A stretch of DNA of 64,000 nucleotides from positions 868,001 through 932,000 of the forward strand of contig CP066694.1 of assembly GCA_016432545.1 (NCBI GenBank). The letters are read 5' to 3'. The notes beneath the pieces were generated by a model. It was not told the DNA's origin. It saw only the letters and a program-made list of their open reading frames with translations, and ran no database searches. Source of the stretch: an archaeon (GTDB lineage: Archaea; Thermoproteota; Nitrososphaeria; Nitrososphaerales; Gagatemarchaeaceae). The stretch's first letter is position 1; each line of letters opens with the position of its first letter. Both the position numbers and the translations under genes were made by a program. Of this stretch, positions 16,767 through 26,244 are shown in pieces.

Positions 16767-18878
16767 TTGACAATGACGCGGAGAGACAGTTTGCAGGCGG
16801 CTCCTCGAAGGGTAAAGACGATCTACAGCGTAATCGCGTCCCCCCAGAGGCTCGAGATCCTCAGGATTCTCAACATCAAGGGCCCCCTGACCTACAGCGC
16901 GCTCAAGACTCTCGCAGGCTTCAAGTCCAAGAAGGAATCCGGGAAGTTCGCGTACCACCTCCGGAAGCTCGTCAAGCAGCTCCTGATTCAGCTCAACAGG
17001 CAGGAGAGGAAATACACCGTGACCAACCTCGGGAGGCTGGTGCTCAACCTGACCCGCCAGATCGAGGAGCAGTCCCTCGTCGAGAGCGGGAAGCTGTACG
17101 TGAGGACCTCTCACCAGACGATGGAGGAATTCAACGCCAACAAGATCTTGCAGTCCCTCGTAAAGGAGGCTGGGATGCCGGTAGAGCTGGCCCAGAAGAT
17201 CACCAGCGAGACAGAGTCGAGGCTCTACAAGTTCCAGACCCAATACCTGACGGCCCCTCTCATACGCGAGATAGTCAACGCGCTCCTAGTGGAGCACAGC
17301 ATGGAAGAGTACAGGCACAAGCTCACGCGGCTCGGGATGCCGATCTACGACGTGACCCAGCTACTGGGGAAGGCTGGCGACGACGGAGGGAACGTGGAAT
17401 CGCTGGTCCACCAGACCGGCAAGCAGGTCTTCTCCGAGTACCTGCTCCTCGAACAGCTCCCAAGGGACGTCGCCGACGCCCACCTGTCGGGAGACATCCA
17501 CATCGCAAACGCAGGCTCTTGGGGCCTGACCCCTGACACGGTCTTCGTCGACCTGCTCTCCGTCAGGAGCGCGGGCCTCAACCCTCGCGGAAGGATAGCG
17601 AACACTTCGATGATACCCAGCCCCGAGAACTCAGAGAGAGCCCTGGGGATAGTGCTCAACATGTCGTCGATGCTTACGAGGGAGGTCTCGGACGAGGTGA
17701 CCTTCAGGAACTTCCTGCAGTTCGTCGCGCCTTTCTGCAAGTCAAGGGGCAAGAGGGAGCTGGAGTCGCTCTTCCTGAGGTTCTTCGAAATGCTCAGCTC
17801 GCCGATGGCCGGCACTGAGGCGCCCGCGGTCAGCCTCGAGCTGAACCCGTACAAGCACGATGACATCGGAAGGGAGGTGATGGACAGGACGCTCGACGCC
17901 GCCCTCGGAGCCTACAGGAGCTTCGTAGAGGAGACGCCGAGGCCTGACGTCAGGCTCCTCCTGGCTAAGCCAGGCAGGGTCGACGAGACCAAGACGCTCA
18001 AAGACGCGGCCGCGATCATCTTCAACGGTGGGAGGATCGCCTTCTTCTCCTCGGACCAGAGGAGGAGCTTTCTCGGGCTCAACGCCAACATCCTCGGTCA
18101 GGACTCCCAGGCGGACAACATCAGCGTGCTGCACGGGCTGAGCCTGAACCTCCCTCGGCTCGCCTACGACTCCAACCAGGACGAGACGTACTTCAGAGCC
18201 AAGCTGGCGCTTCTCATCAGCGTGGCGGCAGACGCCCTTTCGACCAGGAGGAGGCTGATCGAGAGGACGCTGAAGCGGGGCCTTCTTCCATCTCTGGCTG
18301 CGGGGTCGGACGCAGTGACATCAGAGACGATGCCGCTGATAATGAACCTGGTCGGGATGGATGAGACGCTGGCCAGCCTGATAAGAGACCCGACAGTGTC
18401 GTCGAGGTACGAGCTCGCTGACAAGATCGTGGGCACCGCCGGGCAGGTGGCGGACGAGAAGTCGACCAAGATCGACAGGCTGGGAGTCGGGATGCTGGAC
18501 TTGGACGGTGCGCAAAGGCTCGCCTCCCTGGACGCGGAGAAGTACGGCAAGGCCAACCTTCAGCCGCTGCTCAAGGGAGCGTACTCGCAGGCCCCCAAGC
18601 TCGTCCTTGCGGACCTCGAGAACCCGGAGAAGACGGCCTACATCACGAAGCTCTCTTCGGGGCTCAACGGGGGGCTCTCGGTGATGCTCGACGGCTCCTC
18701 GGAGGACGTGCGCGGAGTCTACAACACGATCCTCAACGCGACGCCGAAGCTTCCGTACTTCAAAGTGGACAGGACGATCTCGGCCTGCAGGAATTGCGGG
18801 TCGAAGCTCGGGCAGGGGGATGCTCGCTGCCGGAGGTGCAAGTCGGTCGCGACTTTCCAGTATTCGACAGCGGCGTGA
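16767..18878 (+). CDS. HTH / ATP-cone / NrdD-like fusion lacking the glycyl-radical site
   Basis: A 703-aa fusion. Residues about 15-95 form an ArsR-type winged helix (IASPQRLEILRILNIKGPLTYSALK). Residues about 105-195 form an ATP-cone, the nucleotide-sensing domain of RNRs and NrdR. The remainder resembles anaerobic class III RNR, with LPRDVADAHLSGDIHIAN as clear NrdD signature. The C-terminus keeps a four-Cys zinc site (CRNC, CRRC) but stops at once after it, where NrdD enzymes carry the Arg-x-x-Gly-Tyr glycyl-radical loop, so it should not be catalytically active. Inferred role: dNTP-sensing transcription regulator of the adjacent class II RNR, analogous in logic to NrdR. Confidence 0.85.
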   Translation: MTMTRRDSLQAAPRRVKTIYSVIASPQRLEILRILNIKGPLTYSALKTLAGFKSKKESGKFAYHLRKLVKQLLIQLNRQERKYTVTNLGRLVLNLTRQIEEQSLVESGKLYVRTSHQTMEEFNANKILQSLVKEAGMPVELAQKITSETESRLYKFQTQYLTAPLIREIVNALLVEHSMEEYRHKLTRLGMPIYDVTQLLGKAGDDGGNVESLVHQTGKQVFSEYLLLEQLPRDVADAHLSGDIHIANAGSWGLTPDTVFVDLLSVRSAGLNPRGRIANTSMIPSPENSERALGIVLNMSSMLTREVSDEVTFRNFLQFVAPFCKSRGKRELESLFLRFFEMLSSPMAGTEAPAVSLELNPYKHDDIGREVMDRTLDAALGAYRSFVEETPRPDVRLLLAKPGRVDETKTLKDAAAIIFNGGRIAFFSSDQRRSFLGLNANILGQDSQADNISVLHGLSLNLPRLAYDSNQDETYFRAKLALLISVAADALSTRRRLIERTLKRGLLPSLAAGSDAVTSETMPLIMNLVGMDETLASLIRDPTVSSRYELADKIVGTAGQVADEKSTKIDRLGVGMLDLDGAQRLASLDAEKYGKANLQPLLKGAYSQAPKLVLADLENPEKTAYITKLSSGLNGGLSVMLDGSSEDVRGVYNTILNATPKLPYFKVDRTISACRNCGSKLGQGDARCRRCKSVATFQYSTAA

Positions 18879-18993
18879 CCGGGCGGATTTCTTCTGTTTG
18901 TGTCAAAAAGAGTTCACAGTTCTGCGCTTCATGTCATCGAGCGGCGTAGTCTAGCTCGCGGGTGGTTGTCAAATCGGAACAAGCCAAGAGTAA

Positions 18994-19002
18994 GATATAT
19001 GG
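18994..19002 (+). promoter_or_regulatory. TATA box of nrdJ
   Basis: gatatatgg lies about 30-37 nt before the ATG at 19031. It decides the start: the frame is open back to 18962, but those codons lie upstream of or across the expected transcription start. Confidence 0.55.
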
Positions 19003-19030
19003 AGCGAGGGATGGGGTCAAGGTTAACGTT

Positions 19031-21334
19031 ATGACGTCAATCGTTGAACAACCACGGGACTCTCCGAATGCCGGGGAACAGGGCAAGGTGGAGGTCCACA
19101 TCCCGGCTGAGACGCTCGCGGCGTTCGGAGGAGACGAACTGCGCTCGAGGGTCTTCTACGAAAAGTACGCACTTAGGGACCTGAACGGGGTTCAGGTCGA
19201 GAAGGTCCCCGGGGACCTGTGGCGGAGGGTCGCGAAGGAGCTCGCCTCGCCTGAAAGGGACGAGGAGAGGAAGAAGGAGTGGGCGTCGAAGTTCTACTGG
19301 CTGCTGGAGGACTACCGCTTCGTGCCCGGAGGTAGGATACTCTTCGGCGCCGGGCAGCCCAGGAAGTCCACGCTTCTCAACTGCTACTTCTTCAGGATAA
19401 AGGAAGACTCCATCGAGTCGATCTTCGATTGGTGCAAGGAGGCTGCCAGGACCTACAGCTTCGGGGGCGGGGTGGGGACGGACATCTCAGTCCTGAGGCC
19501 CAGGGGAGCCCCGGTAAACAACTCTGCAATCTACAGCTCGGGGTCGGTTTCCTTCATGGAGCTGCTCTCGACGACCACCGGCACAATCGGCCAGGCGGGG
19601 AGGAGGGGGGCGCTCATGATTACGATCAGGGTCGACCACCCGGACGTGATGGACTTCATCGGCGTGAAGAAGGACCTCAAGAAGGTCAACTATGCCAACA
19701 TCTCCATCAAGATTTCGGACGACTTCATGAAGGCGGTCGAGGCAGACACCGACTTCAGGCTTCACTTCAAGAACGAGAAGGTGGAGATGAACAGGACAGT
19801 TAGAGCCAGGGACGTCTGGAAGTCGCTGATCAAGGGCGCCTGGCAGTCCGCGGAGCCAGGGGTCCTCTTCTGGGACACGATCAAGCGCGAGTCGACAACG
19901 GAATACAACGGGATGGAGGTCCAGGGGGTCAACCCGTGCAGCGAGCAGACCCTGGAGAGCTATGGGTGCTGCTGCCTGGGGTCGGTCAACCTCAGCGCCT
20001 TCGTGAAGGAGCCCTTCACTGAGAGGGCGAGCATCGACTGGGAGTCGCTGACGAGGGCGACCCAGTACGGGGTCAGGTTCCTGGACAACGTCCTGGACTA
20101 CAACGCCGAGAAGCACCCGCTGAAGCAGCAGGGAGAGGCGTCCCTGCACAGCAGGAGGATCGGGGTCGGGATCACGGGCCTGGGCGACATGCTGATTAAG
20201 CTGGGGCTGAAGTACGACGAGGACTCTACGATAGGGTTCGTGGACCACCTCTTCGAGAGGATCAAGAACGTGATCTACGACTACTCGACGGAGCTGGCGA
20301 AGGAGAAGGGTAGCTTCCCCGCCTTCGACGCGGAGAAGCACCTCGCGCAGCCCTTCGTCTCGAGGCTCGAAGAGAAGGTCAAGGAGAAGATCCGCTCTCA
20401 GGGGATAAGGAACGCGGCGATAACCACAATACCTCCGGTCGGCTCCGGCTCCATACTCGCTGGGTGCTCGAGCGGGGTCGAGCCGGTCTTCGCGCTCTCC
20501 TACACGAGGAGGAGCAAGTCGCTTAGCGAGGGCGAGTTCAAGGTCTTCCACCCGCTCGTCAAGGAGTTCATGAAGGCTACAACGACGAGGGACGAGGCTC
20601 AGCTCCCCAACTACTTCGTCACGGCCCACGACATCAAGCCCGAGATGAGGGTCAAGATGCAGGCGACCATCCAGAAGCACATCGACACTGCGATCTCGAG
20701 CACAGTCAACCTCCCGGAGGAGATCACTCCTGAAGAGGTAGAGAGGATCTACATGCTCGCCTGGAGGATGGGGTGCAAGGGCATCACAGTCTACAGGGAG
20801 GGGAGCAGGGAAGGGATCCTCGAGACCGACAAGGTCGCCAAGAAGGCGGAGCAGAAGGCGTCCTTCGCGCGCCCCAGGATGATGGAGGGGAGGACGCTCA
20901 AACTGAAGCTCCCGCAGGGCGGGCTCTACCTGACGGGGAACCTGGCCGATGGCGAGCTCAAGGAGGTCTTCGTGACCCTCGGAAAGTCTGGAGGGGACGA
21001 GAAGGCCGACGCGGAGGCCCTGGGGAGGCTCATCAGCCTCTACCTGCAGCACGGAGGGGATACCAAGAGCATCATCTCGACCCTGAAGGGCATAAAGGGC
21101 AAGTACGTTTCATGGGACGAGGGGACCCAGCTCCTCTCGATACCGGACGCCATCGCGAAGGCCCTGGAGATAATGACCCTGAACCGCGTGGTCAAGGAGT
21201 CCTCGATGGGCCCGCAGGTAAACGCGAAGCAGTCTCACCAGGGCGGGACGTGCCCCGACTGCCACGAGAGCAGCCTCGTGTTTGAGAATGGGTGCTACAG
21301 CTGCAAGAATTGTGGCTACAGCAAGTGCGAGTAG
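19031..21334 (+). CDS. nrdJ: Adenosylcobalamin-dependent ribonucleotide reductase (class II)
   Basis: Class II RNR making deoxyribonucleotides using coenzyme B12. Visible features are the N-terminal region LLEDYRFVPGGRILFGAG, the specificity/active-site segment KSTLLNCYFFRIKEDSIESIFDWCKE (active-site Cys), SFGGGVGTDIS, the catalytic loop NPCSEQ in VNPCSEQTLESYGCC, and PPVGSGSILAGCSSGVEPVFALSY. The C-terminus is Cys-rich (CPDCHES, CYSCKNCGYSKCE), fitting the redox tail. The N-terminus has no ATP-cone of its own, whereas the neighbouring fusion protein has one. Start chosen from the TATA spacing; 767 aa from this Met. Confidence 0.93.
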   Translation: MTSIVEQPRDSPNAGEQGKVEVHIPAETLAAFGGDELRSRVFYEKYALRDLNGVQVEKVPGDLWRRVAKELASPERDEERKKEWASKFYWLLEDYRFVPGGRILFGAGQPRKSTLLNCYFFRIKEDSIESIFDWCKEAARTYSFGGGVGTDISVLRPRGAPVNNSAIYSSGSVSFMELLSTTTGTIGQAGRRGALMITIRVDHPDVMDFIGVKKDLKKVNYANISIKISDDFMKAVEADTDFRLHFKNEKVEMNRTVRARDVWKSLIKGAWQSAEPGVLFWDTIKRESTTEYNGMEVQGVNPCSEQTLESYGCCCLGSVNLSAFVKEPFTERASIDWESLTRATQYGVRFLDNVLDYNAEKHPLKQQGEASLHSRRIGVGITGLGDMLIKLGLKYDEDSTIGFVDHLFERIKNVIYDYSTELAKEKGSFPAFDAEKHLAQPFVSRLEEKVKEKIRSQGIRNAAITTIPPVGSGSILAGCSSGVEPVFALSYTRRSKSLSEGEFKVFHPLVKEFMKATTTRDEAQLPNYFVTAHDIKPEMRVKMQATIQKHIDTAISSTVNLPEEITPEEVERIYMLAWRMGCKGITVYREGSREGILETDKVAKKAEQKASFARPRMMEGRTLKLKLPQGGLYLTGNLADGELKEVFVTLGKSGGDEKADAEALGRLISLYLQHGGDTKSIISTLKGIKGKYVSWDEGTQLLSIPDAIAKALEIMTLNRVVKESSMGPQVNAKQSHQGGTCPDCHESSLVFENGCYSCKNCGYSKCE

Positions 21335-21374
21335 GCGCCAACGATTTTTTAGGGTCGTCTCAGGGCGGGCAACC

Positions 21375-21617
21375 GTGGTCACGAAAGGGACCAAGGGCCT
21401 CCTCGTGGTCATGGCGGCGACGGCCCTGGTCATCACGCCTCTGGTGCTCCTCGGGGTCTTCGTGGGGCTCTACGTAGGGGAGCAGACGGGCTACTCAGGT
21501 AGCGTCCTTGCGATAGGGTTCTCAACTGCGGGTTTCGTGGCAGGCGTCGCGATAATCTTCAGGGTGATCAGGGCCGTCGTCGGGAGAACGGACGGGCCCG
21601 TTACCCCATCTTCTTGA
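21375..21617 (+). CDS. Two-helix membrane protein resembling AtpZ/AtpI
   Basis: An 80-aa protein with two membrane helices. The pattern GVFVGLYVGEQTGYSGSVLAIGFSTAGFVAGVAIIFRVIR recalls the G-x3-G...G-x-S...G...G...R layout of the bacterial AtpZ/ATP synthase protein I family, which assists ATP synthase assembly or ion loading. The GTG start at 21375 lies about 25-30 nt after a TATA-like attttttagg. It converges on the end of the A-ATPase operon, overlapping the 44-residue gene by 17 nt. The AtpZ comparison rests on pattern and context only. Confidence 0.5.
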   Translation: MVTKGTKGLLVVMAATALVITPLVLLGVFVGLYVGEQTGYSGSVLAIGFSTAGFVAGVAIIFRVIRAVVGRTDGPVTPSS

Positions 21618-21735
21618 GAGCCGCGGACCTCGCTTTCGCGACCCTCTCCTTCAGCTCGAAAGAAGAAGCTTCGTGCGCTTCACTCACTTTCTTGGCCGCC
21701 GCCTCGAAGGGCTCGTCTGCGGTCTCGTTGGTCAT
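21601..21735 (-). CDS. 44-residue coupled protein at the end of the A-ATPase operon
   Basis: The ORF starts with an ATG that overlaps the stop of the ATPase D subunit gene (ATGA at 21735-21732) and ends TAA at 21603-21601. The product is charged and helix-forming (MTNETADEPFEAAAKKVSEAHEA..., then FELKERVAKARSAALKKMG), with no membrane segment. The tight stop/start overlap is the best evidence that it is translated. It may be a small ATPase accessory or stalk-associated subunit; no family recognised. Confidence 0.55.
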   Translation of the reverse strand: MTNETADEPFEAAAKKVSEAHEASSFELKERVAKARSAALKKMG

Positions 21736-22373
21736 GCCGCTGCCTTCCTCTCCAGGACCTTCTTAACATGCTTTAGCCTGGTGAACTCCTCTCTCTCCCT
21801 CTCTTCGAGTGTCTGCTGGATGTACCTGATGGAGCCCTCGTACCTCGGGATGATCATGTACTCCAGGGCGTTGAGGAGGCGCTGGGTCTTCTCAAGCTCC
21901 TTGGCCAGCCTGAAGATCGCGTTCTCGTACTCGGCGGCCCTGAAGATCGAGGGGAGGACCTTGCGCATCTGCCTAGAGGCCCGGTCGACGGCCACGTTGC
22001 TGTCGGCGAACCCGTAGGTCATCCCGACCTCCTTCTCCGAGAGCTTTACCGTGGGGACGTCCACGTCGACTATCCTCCTCACGGTCACGTCGGCCTCGAC
22101 CATTGGGGGGGTGTTGGCCGCTATCCCTTCGAGCCTGAGGGGGCCCAGCTTGAGGTAGGCGTCGTAGAGGGCGAGGTACGCGTCCGAGAGGGGCTGGGAG
22201 ATCTCGTCCCGGGCCGCCGTCGCCTGCTGGATCATCTCGTCGAGGCGCTTGAGGAGGACGTCGCGCTTGTCGTCGAGGACCTTCTTGACCCTGACGGCGG
22301 TCTGGAGCCGCTTGCGGGTCCCGATGAGCTCGATCTTGGTCGGGAGGACGCTTCCGCCTGAGGCTACCGACAT
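21732..22373 (-). CDS. atpD: A-type ATP synthase subunit D
   Basis: Central-stalk (rotor) subunit D of the archaeal A1A0-ATPase. The long N- and C-terminal helices are visible: PTKIELIGTRKRLQTAVRVKKVLDDKRDVLLKRLDEMI, and RLAKELEKTQRLLNALEYMIIPRYEGSIRYIQQTLEEREREEFTRLKHVKKVLE. Length of 213 aa is normal. It lies directly after subunit B (12-nt gap). Confidence 0.96.
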   Translation of the reverse strand: MSVASGGSVLPTKIELIGTRKRLQTAVRVKKVLDDKRDVLLKRLDEMIQQATAARDEISQPLSDAYLALYDAYLKLGPLRLEGIAANTPPMVEADVTVRRIVDVDVPTVKLSEKEVGMTYGFADSNVAVDRASRQMRKVLPSIFRAAEYENAIFRLAKELEKTQRLLNALEYMIIPRYEGSIRYIQQTLEEREREEFTRLKHVKKVLERKAAA

Positions 22374-22385
22374 CGGGCCTTCAGC

Positions 22386-23789
22386 CTATTTGCCTTGGAC
22401 GTAGTGCTCTTTGATGAACTCTTCCTTGATGTTGGTAAGCTCGCTCTCAGGGAGAATCGAGAGGGTCTCCCACGCGATCCTCAGCGTGTCCTCGAAGGTC
22501 CTGTTCTCGTCGTAGCCCTGGTTGAGGTACTTCTGCTCGAACTCGTCCCCGAAGGTCAGGTACTTCAGGTCCGAGCCGGTGAGGCCGGACTTGCCCACGA
22601 TCTCCGCGAGCGCCCGGAGCTCCACAGCCCTCGCGTATGCGTTGTAGAGCTGGTTACCGACCTGCTGGTGGTCGGGCCTTGCGCGCCCTGCCTTGATCAC
22701 GTAGCCCAGAGCCGGTCCCATCAGCCTGCTCAGGCTCGAGAGGACGTAGACCGGGGGGAAGATCCCCTTCCTGAAGAGCTCCCTGCCGAGAAATATCTGT
22801 CCCTCGGTGATGTATCCCGTAAGGTCCGGGATGGGATGGGTGACGTCGTCGGAGGGCATCGAGAGTATCGGCATCTGGGTGATGCTCCCCTTCTTCCCCT
22901 TGATCCTGCCCGCCCGCTCGTAGTTGGTAGCAAGGTCGGTGTAGAGGTAGCCGGGGAAGCCCTTGCGCCCGGGAACCTCCTCACGGGCAGCCGAGATCTC
23001 GCGCAGCGCCTCCGCGTAGTTGGTGATGTCTGTGATGATTACAAGGACGTGCATGCCGAGCTCGTAGGCCAGATACTCTGCGGCCGTGAGAGCGACCCTC
23101 GGGGTGATGATCCTCTCGATGGCCGGGTCGTCCGCGAGGTTGAGGTAGAGTATGCTCCTGCGGATGGCGCCAGACTCGGCGAGCGTCCTCTGGAAGAAGG
23201 TCGCCTCGCTGTGCGAGACCCCGACCGCCGCGAAGACCACTGCGAACTCCTCGCCCTCGCCGACCACCGTGGCCTGGCGGGCGATCTGGGCCGCGAGCTT
23301 GTTGTGGGGCATCCCGGCCCCCGAGAAGATTGGGAGCTTCTGGCCCCTGACGAGGGTTAGCATGCCGTCGATGACCGAGACCCCGGTCTGAATGAGGTCG
23401 GTTGGGTACTCGCGCTGCTCGGGGTTGATGGGGGCTCCGTTGACGTCGAGGAACTCCTTCGCGACAGGCTCAGGGAGGCCGTCGAGGGGGCGGCCGAGCC
23501 CGTCGAAGACCCTGCCCAGGAGCTGGTCGGAGACTGGGAGCTGCATGGTCTTGCCCAGGAAGCGGGCCTTGGTCCCGCTCACCGAGAGACCCGAAGTACC
23601 TTCGAAGACCTGCACGACTGCCTTGCCGAAGCCGGTCTCGAGGACGCGCGCGAGCCTCTTCTTGCCCGACCCGTCGTCGATCTCGACCAGTTCGTCGAAG
23701 GCTGCCCTTTCGACGCCGTCGACCACGAGCAGGGGGCCCCTGATCTCAGCGACCTTGCTGTATTCTAGACCCGAAGAAGACTTGGTCAT
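22386..23789 (-). CDS. atpB: A-type ATP synthase subunit B
   Basis: Regulatory, non-catalytic nucleotide-binding subunit of the A1 head. As expected for B it lacks a Walker A lysine motif; the equivalent place reads [23 protein letters not shown]. Other family segments are [57 protein letters not shown], the conserved subunit-interface region. Length 467 aa. Overlaps the end of atpA by 4 nt. Confidence 0.97.
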   Translation of the reverse strand: MTKSSSGLEYSKVAEIRGPLLVVDGVERAAFDELVEIDDGSGKKRLARVLETGFGKAVVQVFEGTSGLSVSGTKARFLGKTMQLPVSDQLLGRVFDGLGRPLDGLPEPVAKEFLDVNGAPINPEQREYPTDLIQTGVSVIDGMLTLVRGQKLPIFSGAGMPHNKLAAQIARQATVVGEGEEFAVVFAAVGVSHSEATFFQRTLAESGAIRRSILYLNLADDPAIERIITPRVALTAAEYLAYELGMHVLVIITDITNYAEALREISAAREEVPGRKGFPGYLYTDLATNYERAGRIKGKKGSITQMPILSMPSDDVTHPIPDLTGYITEGQIFLGRELFRKGIFPPVYVLSSLSRLMGPALGYVIKAGRARPDHQQVGNQLYNAYARAVELRALAEIVGKSGLTGSDLKYLTFGDEFEQKYLNQGYDENRTFEDTLRIAWETLSILPESELTNIKEEFIKEHYVQGK

Positions 23790-25573
23790 GCGGCCCTGAC
23801 CTCCGGGACGGTCGAGAGGGAGCTGAACTCAGAGAACATCTGGTTTCTAATGGCTTCAAGCTTGTCCATCTCCTCGTTCTTGATGGCGAACTTCGCTCTG
23901 AGCATGGGAGCTATCACCTGCATGGCCCTGATCTTGCTGAGAGGCACGCCGTTCCCGAGGACCTTGAGGGCCTCCTGGTGGAACTGGACGAAGGTCTTCA
24001 TCATCACGAACTGTTTCTGGGGGCTGCAGTAGGCGTCCGTGTCGTCGTAAGCGTTCTGCTGCAGGAAGCCGATCTGGATCATCCTGGCGACGTCGAGGAT
24101 CAGCTTCTCTTCGTCGGGGAGGGCCTCGGGGCCAAGGAGGCGTACGATCTCTTTCAGAGCGTCCTCCCTCTGGAGGATGCTGTAGGCCTCGGCTCTGATG
24201 GCGAACCAGTCCTTGTCTACCCTCTCCTTCCACCACTTGCTGACCGACTCGGTGTACCCAGAATAGGAGCTCATCCAGTTGATCGAGGGGTAATGCCTCG
24301 AGTATGCGAGACGGGCGTCGAGGGCCCAGAAGTTCCTGACGAACCTGATCGTCTGCGAGGTCACGGGCTCGGTGAAGTCGCCCCCTGCAGGCGATACCGC
24401 GCCTATCAGCGTGATGGAGCCTGTCCTGGTGGGGGTCCCCAAGAGGTCGACCCTGCCCGCTCTTTCGTAGAATTCAGCGAGCCTCGATGCGAGGTAGGAC
24501 GGGTAGCCCTCCTCGGCCGGCATCTCCTCGAGCCTTCCGCTGATTTCACGGAGGGCCTCGGCCCAGCGGCTGGTGGAGTCTGCTACCAGCACTGTGTCGT
24601 ACCCCATGTCCCTGTAGTATTCGGCCATCGTGACGCCGGTGTAGATGCTCGCCTCTCTGGCGGCGACCGGCATGTTGCTGACGTTCGCGACGAGGATCGT
24701 CCTCTCCATCAGCGGCCTGCCGCTCTGGGGGTCGATCAGCTCGGGGAATTCGACGAGCACCTCGGTCATCTCGTTGCCCCTCTCACCGCATCCTATGTGG
24801 AAGACGACCTTGGCGTCTGCCCACTTCGCGACCGAGTGCAGCGTGACGGTCTTGCCGGTCCCGAAGGCTCCCGGGATCGCCCCGGTCCCTCCCTTCGCCA
24901 TCGGGAAAATCGAGTCGAGGACCCGCTGCCCGGTCATCAGCGGGATCTCCGGGTCGAGCCTCTCGCGGATGGGCCGTGGGGTCCTGACCGGCCACTTGTG
25001 ATACATCATCAACTCAAGCTTCTTTCCAGACTTGTCCTCGGCGGTCACGACCGTCTCGTCGACCTTGTACTTCCCTGCCTTGACTATGTCCTTCACCTTG
25101 ACCTTGGGGCTCGTCGGAGGCGCCAAGATTCTGTGCTCGAGAAGGGGCGTCTCCTGGACCGTGCCCAGGATGCTCCCTCCCTCAATCTCGTCGCCCTTCT
25201 TGATGGAGGGGACGAACTCCCATTCCTTGTCGAAGGGGATCGAGTTGGCAGTGACTCCCCTCGTGATGAAAGCACCTGCCTTCTTGGCGATAACGTCGAG
25301 GGGCCTCTGAAGGCCGTCGTAGATCGTGCCGACCATCCCGGGGCCCAGGGTCGTCGAGAGAGGCTGCCCTGTCCCGAGGACTGGCTCGCCCGGGCGGAGG
25401 CCGCTGGTGGATTCGTAGACCTGGACGAAGGCGATGTCGCCAGTGAGTTTGATTACCTCTCCGACTAGCTTCTCCTCGCCGACCTGCGTGACCTCGTACA
25501 TCTTGGAGGCCGCCATGCCCGAGGCCTTGACAGCTGGCCCGGAGATCCACACGATCTTTCCTTTAACCGGCAA
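23786..25573 (-). CDS. atpA: A-type ATP synthase catalytic subunit A
   Basis: Catalytic subunit, 595 aa. The Walker A P-loop is [17 protein letters not shown]. The [41 protein letters not shown] segment is conserved. The archaeal non-homologous insertion region ([30 protein letters not shown]) is present. No intein interrupts it. The TTG start at 25573 is preceded by a possible internal promoter (cattataagg, minus strand, 25606-25615), so A-B-D may also be transcribed separately from H-F-E. Confidence 0.97.
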   Translation of the reverse strand: MPVKGKIVWISGPAVKASGMAASKMYEVTQVGEEKLVGEVIKLTGDIAFVQVYESTSGLRPGEPVLGTGQPLSTTLGPGMVGTIYDGLQRPLDVIAKKAGAFITRGVTANSIPFDKEWEFVPSIKKGDEIEGGSILGTVQETPLLEHRILAPPTSPKVKVKDIVKAGKYKVDETVVTAEDKSGKKLELMMYHKWPVRTPRPIRERLDPEIPLMTGQRVLDSIFPMAKGGTGAIPGAFGTGKTVTLHSVAKWADAKVVFHIGCGERGNEMTEVLVEFPELIDPQSGRPLMERTILVANVSNMPVAAREASIYTGVTMAEYYRDMGYDTVLVADSTSRWAEALREISGRLEEMPAEEGYPSYLASRLAEFYERAGRVDLLGTPTRTGSITLIGAVSPAGGDFTEPVTSQTIRFVRNFWALDARLAYSRHYPSINWMSSYSGYTESVSKWWKERVDKDWFAIRAEAYSILQREDALKEIVRLLGPEALPDEEKLILDVARMIQIGFLQQNAYDDTDAYCSPQKQFVMMKTFVQFHQEALKVLGNGVPLSKIRAMQVIAPMLRAKFAIKNEEMDKLEAIRNQMFSEFSSLSTVPEVRAA

Positions 25574-25605
25574 GACGAAAACCTGTTCGGCGTCGAAGTT
25601 GTCGG

Positions 25606-25615
25606 CCTTATAATG
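25606..25615 (-). promoter_or_regulatory. Possible internal promoter before atpA
   Basis: Minus-strand cattataagg about 33-43 nt upstream of the atpA start, in the 68-nt gap between atpE and atpA. This is the only sizeable gap inside the operon. Confidence 0.4.
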
Positions 25616-25641
25616 TTTAGAACGTTTCTCGCGTTTTCTGG

Positions 25642-26244
25642 CTAACCGGCCGTCAGGTGGCCCGCGACTTCTCGCCTTAGCTCAGGCCGCATTCTCTCGA
25701 GCCTTGCCTCGAAGGTATTGTCGAACTTCACGGAGCCGTCGGGGGTCGTGAGGACGACGCCACCGATGGTGGGGACCGCCCCTTCCTCGAGGGTCAGCTT
25801 CGCCTGCCCGCCCAGCTTCTTCAGCGCTGAAGCCACGGCCTTCCTGTCCTTGGAGTTGCAGTGGACCCTTGCCTTGGGTCCTATGACCTCGACCCCCTCT
25901 GAAATCAGCATTGTGAGCGACTTCTCGTAGGCTGTTCCCGAGGAGCCGGAGATCTCCTTCACGGCCGCGTCAAAGACCTCGCCGACCGCCCTGTCCAGGG
26001 ACCTGAGCTGGGCGTTCCTGGTCTCGAGCTCCGCAGCGCCGACTATCTGTCTCTTGAGCGCCTCAGACTGCTTGACGCTCGTCTCGAGGACCTTCGCGAC
26101 CGACTCGGCCGTCTCTTTCTTGGCCCTCTCGACCCTTGCCAGGGCCTGGCTCCTGGCAGCCTCCAGCTCGGCAAGCGCCTCGGCTTCGAACTCGGCCGAG
26201 ACTTTCTCGAGCGTGTCGTTGGCGGCCTTGCTCAGCTTTCTCAG
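25642..26244 (-). CDS. atpE: A-type ATP synthase subunit E, apparent CTG start
   Basis: Peripheral-stalk subunit E, expected length about 190-200 aa. The first ATG/GTG/TTG in frame would give only the C-terminal 106 residues (from 25962). The frame continues open upstream with clear coiled-coil E-subunit character ([31 protein letters not shown]). The best-placed start is CTG at 26244-26242, overlapping the TGA of subunit F as CTGA, and this gives 200 aa. The C-terminal domain ([48 protein letters not shown]) is typical of E. Non-AUG initiation is an inference. Confidence 0.85.
   Translation of the reverse strand: MRKLSKAANDTLEKVSAEFEAEALAELEAARSQALARVERAKKETAESVAKVLETSVKQSEALKRQIVGAAELETRNAQLRSLDRAVGEVFDAAVKEISGSSGTAYEKSLTMLISEGVEVIGPKARVHCNSKDRKAVASALKKLGGQAKLTLEEGAVPTIGGVVLTTPDGSVKFDNTFEARLERMRPELRREVAGHLTAG

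Noticed and set aside
18879-18993. Cobalamin riboswitch before nrdJ
   Set aside because: No B12-box or conserved riboswitch core; cobalamin riboswitches are not established in archaea.
18962-19030. 23-codon N-terminal extension of NrdJ
   Set aside because: A TATA box lies within it, so these codons are not expected in the mRNA.
19487-21052. 521-aa minus-strand ORF opposite nrdJ
   Set aside because: Antisense shadow of a conserved RNR gene; no recognisable domain.
23978-25468. 496-aa plus-strand ORF opposite atpA
   Set aside because: GC-rich antisense shadow; composition rich in Arg/Gly/Asp/Val with no motif, while atpA on the other strand is beyond doubt.
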